A program made the translations under genes and the position numbers. The notes under the pieces are model-generated. The model saw only the letters and a list, made by a program, of their open reading frames with translations, was not told the origin of the DNA and searched no databases. A stretch of 19,387 nt of DNA from JBGPLH01 sp041486365 [NCBI: Thermodesulfobacteriota bacterium] (GTDB taxonomy: Bacteria > JAUYMQ01), in assembly GCA_041486365.1 (NCBI GenBank), contig JBGPLH010000015.1, positions 1 through 19,387 of the forward strand, in the 5' to 3' direction. Below are positions 15,003-19,387 of this stretch, piece by piece. Position 1 is the first letter of the stretch. The number at the start of each line of letters is the position of its first letter.

Positions 15003-16157
15003 GTGCCGGCAGCTGAGAGGATCCCGATCTCCCAGGAAGCCGCCCGCTTTGTGGAACCCGGAGCGCCGCGGGAGGCGAAGCTGCTCGCCGCGCGCGGGAC
15101 GCTGCCGCTCTCGCCCGCCGAGCTGGTGACCGTTCTGTTCATACTTTCGCGGGAGGCCGACGCGGAGATCCGCGAGATCGCGTTGACTTCGGTCGGCTCC
15201 CTCCCGCCCGATCTCGTCCACCGCGCCCTCGACCAGGGGCTCGCGGGGCCGCTGATTGACTTCCTCGCGCGGCGGCGCGCGCAGGACCCGGTTCTCCTCG
15301 AGCGGATCGCGCTCGAGGCCGCCACGCCCGACGTCACCATCGCGTTCCTCGCCTCCCTCCCCCACAAGGGGATCGTGGAGATCGTCTCCGACAATCAGGC
15401 CCGCATCCTGAGAAGCCCCGCGATCGTGGAGGCGCTCGGCAGCAACCCGCTCACGGGGCGCGCCGCCATCGACCGGATCCTCTCGTTCCTGGGGCTGGAG
15501 GGGAAGCTCAAGCGCGTCCACGCCGCGCCGGAAGTCCCCGGCGGTGCGAGGGCCCACTCCCAGGATGCCGGGACCGAGAAGGCCCAGGGGGACGAGGCGC
15601 ATGCGGAGGCCGGAGCGGCCGCCCAGGCCTCCGCCGCGAGCGTCGCGGTCGCCGGGGGCGCGGCCGACGATGACACCTCCGACCTCCCCGAGGACCTCGT
15701 CAAGACGGTGGAGGACACCCCGAATCAGGCGAACGTCGATCGGCACAGCCTCATGCAGGTGATCCAGGCGCTCACCGTGTTCCAGCGGATCCGGCTCGCG
15801 CGGATGGGCAACAAGGAGGCGCGGGGGCTCCTGGCCCGGGACCGGAACAAGATCGTGGCGACGGCCGCCATTCGCAGCCCCAAGATCACGGAAAACGAGG
15901 TCGTCGCCTTCGCGCGCTCGCGAAGCGTGAACGACGAGATCCCGCGGATCATCGCGATGGACCGCGAGTGGACGAAGACCTACCAGGTCCAGCTCGCCCT
16001 CACCGCCAACCCCAAGACCCCGCTCATCCACTCCCTCAAGTTCCTGAACTATCTCCAGGAGGCCGACCTCCGCGCGATCGCCAAGAGCCGGGACGTGCCG
16101 CGCCAGGTAACCACCGCCGCCCGGAGGATACTCATGCGAAAGAAAGGGGACCACTAG
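15003..16157 (+). CDS. Conserved protein of unknown function, HEAT-like repeats with conserved C-terminal domain
   Basis: A 384-residue soluble protein with no signal peptide or membrane segment. Residues about 15-170 are helical with repeat-like pairs (AELVTVLFILSREADAEIRE, VLLERIALEAATPDVTIAFL), suggesting HEAT- or TPR-like scaffolding. Residues about 175-225 are a low-complexity Ala/Gly/Glu/Asp linker. Residues about 235-384 form a well-structured basic domain with LMQVIQALTVFQRIRLARMGNKEARGLL, AAIRSPKITENEV and LALTANPKTP; I recall this pattern in uncharacterised proteins of delta-proteobacteria-like genomes. The GTG at 15003 is taken because AAAGGCGGA lies just before it. It is followed after 2 nt by the MglA-like gene, implying translational coupling and a shared job, perhaps as an effector or scaffold for that GTPase (inference). 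Confidence 0.8.
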   Translation: MPAAERIPISQEAARFVEPGAPREAKLLAARGTLPLSPAELVTVLFILSREADAEIREIALTSVGSLPPDLVHRALDQGLAGPLIDFLARRRAQDPVLLERIALEAATPDVTIAFLASLPHKGIVEIVSDNQARILRSPAIVEALGSNPLTGRAAIDRILSFLGLEGKLKRVHAAPEVPGGARAHSQDAGTEKAQGDEAHAEAGAAAQASAASVAVAGGAADDDTSDLPEDLVKTVEDTPNQANVDRHSLMQVIQALTVFQRIRLARMGNKEARGLLARDRNKIVATAAIRSPKITENEVVAFARSRSVNDEIPRIIAMDREWTKTYQVQLALTANPKTPLIHSLKFLNYLQEADLRAIAKSRDVPRQVTTAARRILMRKKGDH

Positions 16158-16159
16158 CC

Positions 16160-17602
16160 ATGGCGCACGTGAACCCTCACACCCGCGAGGTCTCGGCCAA
16201 CATCGTCTACTACGGACCGTCGGGCGGCGGGAAGACGGCGAGCCTGGAGTACATCCATCGCAAGCTGCGCGCCGATCTCCGCGGCAAGATCACCCGCGTT
16301 CCCGCCCAGCTCGACCCCACCGCCAGCTACGAGCTTATCCCGGTGGAGCTGGGGGAGATCAAGGGGATGCGGACCCGCTTCCAGATCGCGAGCGTGCCCG
16401 GCGATCCGATCCACGCGACCACCCGCAAGGCGCTGCTGCGCGACGTGGACGGGATTGTCTTCGTGGCCGACTCCCGCGCGGATCGTCTTGCGTCCAACAT
16501 CGAGAGCCTGAAGGACCTCGAGGAGAACCTCGCGGCCTACGGGCGCCTCCTCGCCGACGTGCCGCTCGTTTTCCAGTGGAACCGATCCGAGCAGCCCGGC
16601 GCGCTCACCCCGGAGGCGCTCGGCCGCAGGCTCAACCCCGTTGGTGCGGAGGCCTTCGAGTCGGTGGCGACCGATGGCACCGGTGTGCTCCAGGCCCTCA
16701 CCACGATCACGAAGCTGATTCTCCGGAACCTCCGCTCGAGCACCCAGTCCCCCGCGCCGCCGCCTGCGGTCGAAGCGGCGACCCGGCGCGGGGGCGAGTC
16801 CGCTCCGGCCACGTTCCGCGTTGCCGAGCCCCCTCCCGCGGAGAACCTCGCCGTGAGCGCGCGGGGCGAGCAGTTCGATCCGCGATCGATCTCCCGCGAG
16901 GCCGACCTCGGCCTGGGGGCGCTCCAGGACTCGCTCGCGGCGCCGCCTCCCCTCTCCCCGTCACCTTCCCCCGCCATGGTGTTCGAGGAGGCCCCGAGGG
17001 ATTCATTCGCCGAGGATCTGCTGGATGCCGGCGCCGAACCCCTCGTCGAGGAGGAGCTGCCGGAGGCGAGCCTTTCCGACCTCACCGCCGATCTCCTCGA
17101 GGAGCCCGATTCCACGAAGCGGGCGGAGATGATGGTCGAGATCCGGGAGGACATATCGGAATCAAGGTCCTTCGGGACGGCGATCGATCTCGACGCCGTC
17201 ACCGACATTGACGCGATCCCCGGTCTTGAGACCGGGGCGGACCTCGAGGTCCAGGACCTCGCGGCACTCGACATCCCGATGGAGCCCTTCGAGGAGCCCG
17301 CGGACGGGACCGCGAGCCTGGACATCCTCGAGTCATCCTTCGAGCCCCTCGACTTCGCGGGAGAGGTGACCCGGCTTGCCGGGCGTGACCTCGCGAAGCG
17401 GATCGATCAACCCGGTCCGCCCGCCACAGCGCCCGGAGTGGGCGCCGAGACGTGGGAGATCGTGGGTGTTGGCGCGCCCAAGCGGCTGGGGCCGGCGACG
17501 TTCAGCATCCCGCTGGAAATTTCCGAAGGCGACGGGGAGGCCCGCGTGGCCGAGATCACGATCACCCTCTCGCCGCCGAAGCCGAGTCGAAAGGACCCAT
17601 GA
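16160..17602 (+). CDS. MglA-like small GTPase domain with long acidic C-terminal tail
   Basis: A 480-residue protein. Residues 1-200 match the MglA (gliding polarity) family of Ras-like GTPases: NIVYYGPSGGGKT with P-loop 19-26, LGEIKGMRTRFQIASVPG, RKALLRDVDGIVFVADS and a final LILRNL helix. Three motifs deviate. The P-loop is GPSGGGKT, not GPGLCGKT. G3 is PGD (80-82), where MglA has PGQ with catalytic Gln82. G4 is NRSE (141-144) in place of NKRD. Residues about 205-445 are acidic and disordered (DLTADLLEEPD, DIDAIPGLETGADLE). The last 40 residues predict beta strands (PLEISEGDGEARVAEITITL). The ATG at 16160 follows AAAGGGGA. No MglB/roadblock partner is in the window. It is coupled to its neighbours (2-nt gap before, ATGA overlap after). 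Likely binds nucleotide or acts as a pseudo-GTPase; function inferred. Confidence 0.88.
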   Translation: MAHVNPHTREVSANIVYYGPSGGGKTASLEYIHRKLRADLRGKITRVPAQLDPTASYELIPVELGEIKGMRTRFQIASVPGDPIHATTRKALLRDVDGIVFVADSRADRLASNIESLKDLEENLAAYGRLLADVPLVFQWNRSEQPGALTPEALGRRLNPVGAEAFESVATDGTGVLQALTTITKLILRNLRSSTQSPAPPPAVEAATRRGGESAPATFRVAEPPPAENLAVSARGEQFDPRSISREADLGLGALQDSLAAPPPLSPSPSPAMVFEEAPRDSFAEDLLDAGAEPLVEEELPEASLSDLTADLLEEPDSTKRAEMMVEIREDISESRSFGTAIDLDAVTDIDAIPGLETGADLEVQDLAALDIPMEPFEEPADGTASLDILESSFEPLDFAGEVTRLAGRDLAKRIDQPGPPATAPGVGAETWEIVGVGAPKRLGPATFSIPLEISEGDGEARVAEITITLSPPKPSRKDP

Positions 17603-19387
17603 ACCCGGAGAACCCCACGCGGGTGGCGCTCGTCGGCGCGGGAGAGGAATCGCTGGATCTGGTCGCGCGACTGCTCGAGGACCCCCGCGTGGACCTGGTC
17701 GCGATCCTCGATCCCGACCCGGACGCGGCCCGCGCCCGCGTCGAGCGCTTCCTCGCCGAGCACGCGCCGGCGCTGATCGAGCGCTTCACGCCCCTCGTCA
17801 CCGCCGATCCCGCGCGCATCAGCCGCGACGAGCCCGCCGACGTCCTCGTGAACGGCGCCCCCACGGGCGAGTTGACGGAGGCCCTCGCGCGCGCCCTGTC
17901 CCCCAGGCAGGTCCAGCAGGTGAGCGCCTTCTCGGCGCGCATGGTGTGGGGCCCCCATCCGGGCGAGGTCCCCTCGCGCCGTGACGCCGCGACGCCCCCC
18001 GAGCGCGCGCGGCTGCTCCAGAGCCTCCACGAGATCATCCACGCCCAGAATCTCGCCGGCGGCGACGAGCAACTGCTCACGCTCATCCTCGACACGGCCA
18101 TCCGCGCGACGGGCGCCGACCGCGGGTCGCTCATGCTGCTGGACCGCTCCGACAACCTCCTCAAGGTGCGCGTGGCGCACGGAATCGAGGAGGAGCTGAT
18201 CCCGAAGATCCGCTTCCCTCTCGGCGAGGGGATCGCGGGAAAGGTGGCCAAGGAAGGGGCGCCGATCCTGATCAGCGGCCGCGCCGACCGGAATCAGTTC
18301 CGGCTGCTCCGCGATCGTCCCGACGTTCAGAGCGCCCTCTCCGTCCCCCTCACCGTCGAGGGGAACGTGATCGGCGTCCTCAACGTGTCGAGCAGCCACG
18401 AGGGGAAGGAATTCACCCGGGCCGATCTCTCGTTCCTCGTGGAGCTCGCGGGCCTGGACGCCCAGATCATCCTGCGCTCCGAGGAGATGCGCGAGCTGCG
18501 CGAGAGCGTGGCGAAGCTGAAGATCGCCCGTCAGGTGAACCAGGTGCTCGGCTCGCCGGCTGCGCTGGACGAGCGTCTCGCCCGCGTGTGCGCCATCGTG
18601 TGCGAGATGGTCCCCGGGGCGGTCTGCGCCATTCACGTGGCGGACGAATCGGGGACGCTCGTGCGGCGGGCCGTTCAGCCCGAGGCCGCGCGGGCCTCGG
18701 AGGGCCAGCGGATTCCCCGCGGCGCAGGGATCGAGGACTGGGTCTTCCAGGAGCAGGAGGCGGTGGTACTGCGCGACGACGGCCCCGCCCGCGGAACTCC
18801 GGGAAGGACACGCGCCGCCTACGCCGCGCTCCCTCTTCTGGCGGGAGAGCGGTGCCTGGGCGTGCTGGGCATCCAGATCGTCGGTCCGGTGGGGCTCGAT
18901 CCGGCCCACGAGGCGCTGCTGCGCGACGCCGCCACGCCCATCGCGGAAGCCATCGCCGCCGCCATGAAGGAAGAGTCGATCACCCGGTACGCCACGCAGG
19001 TGGGCGCCATCAACGAGGCGGGTCTCCGGCTCTTGTCGACGCAGGACCTGAACGAGCTGGTCAAGATCGCGACCTCCTCCCTCGCGATGATCCTGCAGTG
19101 CGACGCCTGCGTGCTGAGACTGCGGGATGCGGCCACCGGGCGCTACACGATCCGTTCCTACTTCGGCTCCGCCGACGCCCGGCTCCAGAAGGGACTCTTC
19201 GCCTTCGACAAGAAGTTCGTGATCCAGCTCCTGCGCCGCAAGCAGCAGATCCTCATTCCCGATGTGCCCTCCGACCCGGAGCTGTCGGCGGAAGGCGCCG
19301 GCGTGCGCACCGCGCTCGGCGTGCCGCTGCGCCACCCCAATGGGACCGTCGGCACGCTGGCCATCTACGACAAGCTCGTGCCGACAT
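17599..19387 (+). CDS. Rossmann-like and multi-GAF sensor protein, 3' end beyond the window
   Basis: The frame opens with an ATG overlapping the previous stop (ATGA) and stays open to the window end, giving at least 596 residues. Residues 7-115 look like a dinucleotide-binding Rossmann domain: VALVGAGEESLDLVARLLED, then VDLVAILDPDPDAARARV, with a Gly-x-Gly loop and an acidic end of strand 2. Three GAF domains follow. GAF1 (about 153-290) has ADRGSLMLLD, FPLGEGIAGKVAKEG and SVPLTVEGNVIGVLNV. GAF2 (about 320-450) is more divergent. GAF3 (about 482 to the end) has LQCDACVLRLRD and ALGVPLRHPNGTVGTLAIYD. GAF domains bind cyclic nucleotides or other small ligands. The output domain is probably downstream: a kinase, cyclase or sigma-54 domain would be usual. 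Coupling to the MglA-like gene suggests it feeds signals to that system. Confidence 0.88.
   Translation, partial: MNPENPTRVALVGAGEESLDLVARLLEDPRVDLVAILDPDPDAARARVERFLAEHAPALIERFTPLVTADPARISRDEPADVLVNGAPTGELTEALARALSPRQVQQVSAFSARMVWGPHPGEVPSRRDAATPPERARLLQSLHEIIHAQNLAGGDEQLLTLILDTAIRATGADRGSLMLLDRSDNLLKVRVAHGIEEELIPKIRFPLGEGIAGKVAKEGAPILISGRADRNQFRLLRDRPDVQSALSVPLTVEGNVIGVLNVSSSHEGKEFTRADLSFLVELAGLDAQIILRSEEMRELRESVAKLKIARQVNQVLGSPAALDERLARVCAIVCEMVPGAVCAIHVADESGTLVRRAVQPEAARASEGQRIPRGAGIEDWVFQEQEAVVLRDDGPARGTPGRTRAAYAALPLLAGERCLGVLGIQIVGPVGLDPAHEALLRDAATPIAEAIAAAMKEESITRYATQVGAINEAGLRLLSTQDLNELVKIATSSLAMILQCDACVLRLRDAATGRYTIRSYFGSADARLQKGLFAFDKKFVIQLLRRKQQILIPDVPSDPELSAEGAGVRTALGVPLRHPNGTVGTLAIYDKLVPT

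Noticed and set aside
1-19387. Mobile elements, CRISPR arrays, tRNA/rRNA genes, riboswitches
   Set aside because: No transposase, integrase, direct-repeat array, tRNA cloverleaf, rRNA segment or recognisable riboswitch core was seen on reading either strand.

Overview
The window is a GC-rich (roughly two-thirds G+C by eye), gene-dense bacterial chromosome segment with no insertion sequence, phage gene, tRNA, rRNA or CRISPR array. Gene content (sigma-54 activator, FliA/FlgM, stand-alone CheW-like proteins, receiver proteins with long acidic tails, an MglA-family GTPase, a paralogous EF-G, multi-GAF sensor) suggests a flagellated Gram-negative lineage with a delta-proteobacterial or FCB-like signalling style, for example Myxococcota/Desulfobacterota-like groups or Eisenbacteria-like candidate phyla. 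The sequence alone does not settle the phylum.

Layout. (1) 1-2111, flagellar regulation: the C-terminus of an NtrC-type activator, a 461-nt gap holding a near-consensus sigma-54 promoter, fliA (sigma-28), a strong terminator, then flgM (anti-sigma-28) behind a sigma-28-like promoter and a sigma-70-like promoter in tandem. (2) 2188-6438, signalling: a receiver-histidine kinase fusion, a small convergent minus-strand DUF2007-like gene, two consecutive CheW-like genes, and a receiver protein with a long acidic linker and a duplicated C-terminal helix motif. (3) 6488-12168, housekeeping and cofactors: valS with its own promoter, overlapping nadC, then birA and coaX (NAD, biotin and CoA metabolism). 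(4) 12237-19387: a TPR protein, an EF-G paralogue with altered GTPase motifs, a conserved protein of unknown function, an MglA-like GTPase with altered catalytic motifs and a long acidic tail, and an overlapping Rossmann-plus-GAF sensor that runs off the window.

How it works together. Region 1 reads as a compact flagellar hierarchy: sigma-54 plus an activator turns on fliA, and FliA turns on flgM, which feeds back on FliA. Region 4 is the most likely place for an undescribed system. An EF-G-like protein and an MglA-like protein, both lacking the usual catalytic residue after the PG of the G3 motif, flank a conserved unknown protein and are tightly linked to a nucleotide-binding/GAF sensor. 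Function there is inference from gene order and motif reading; no database search was possible.
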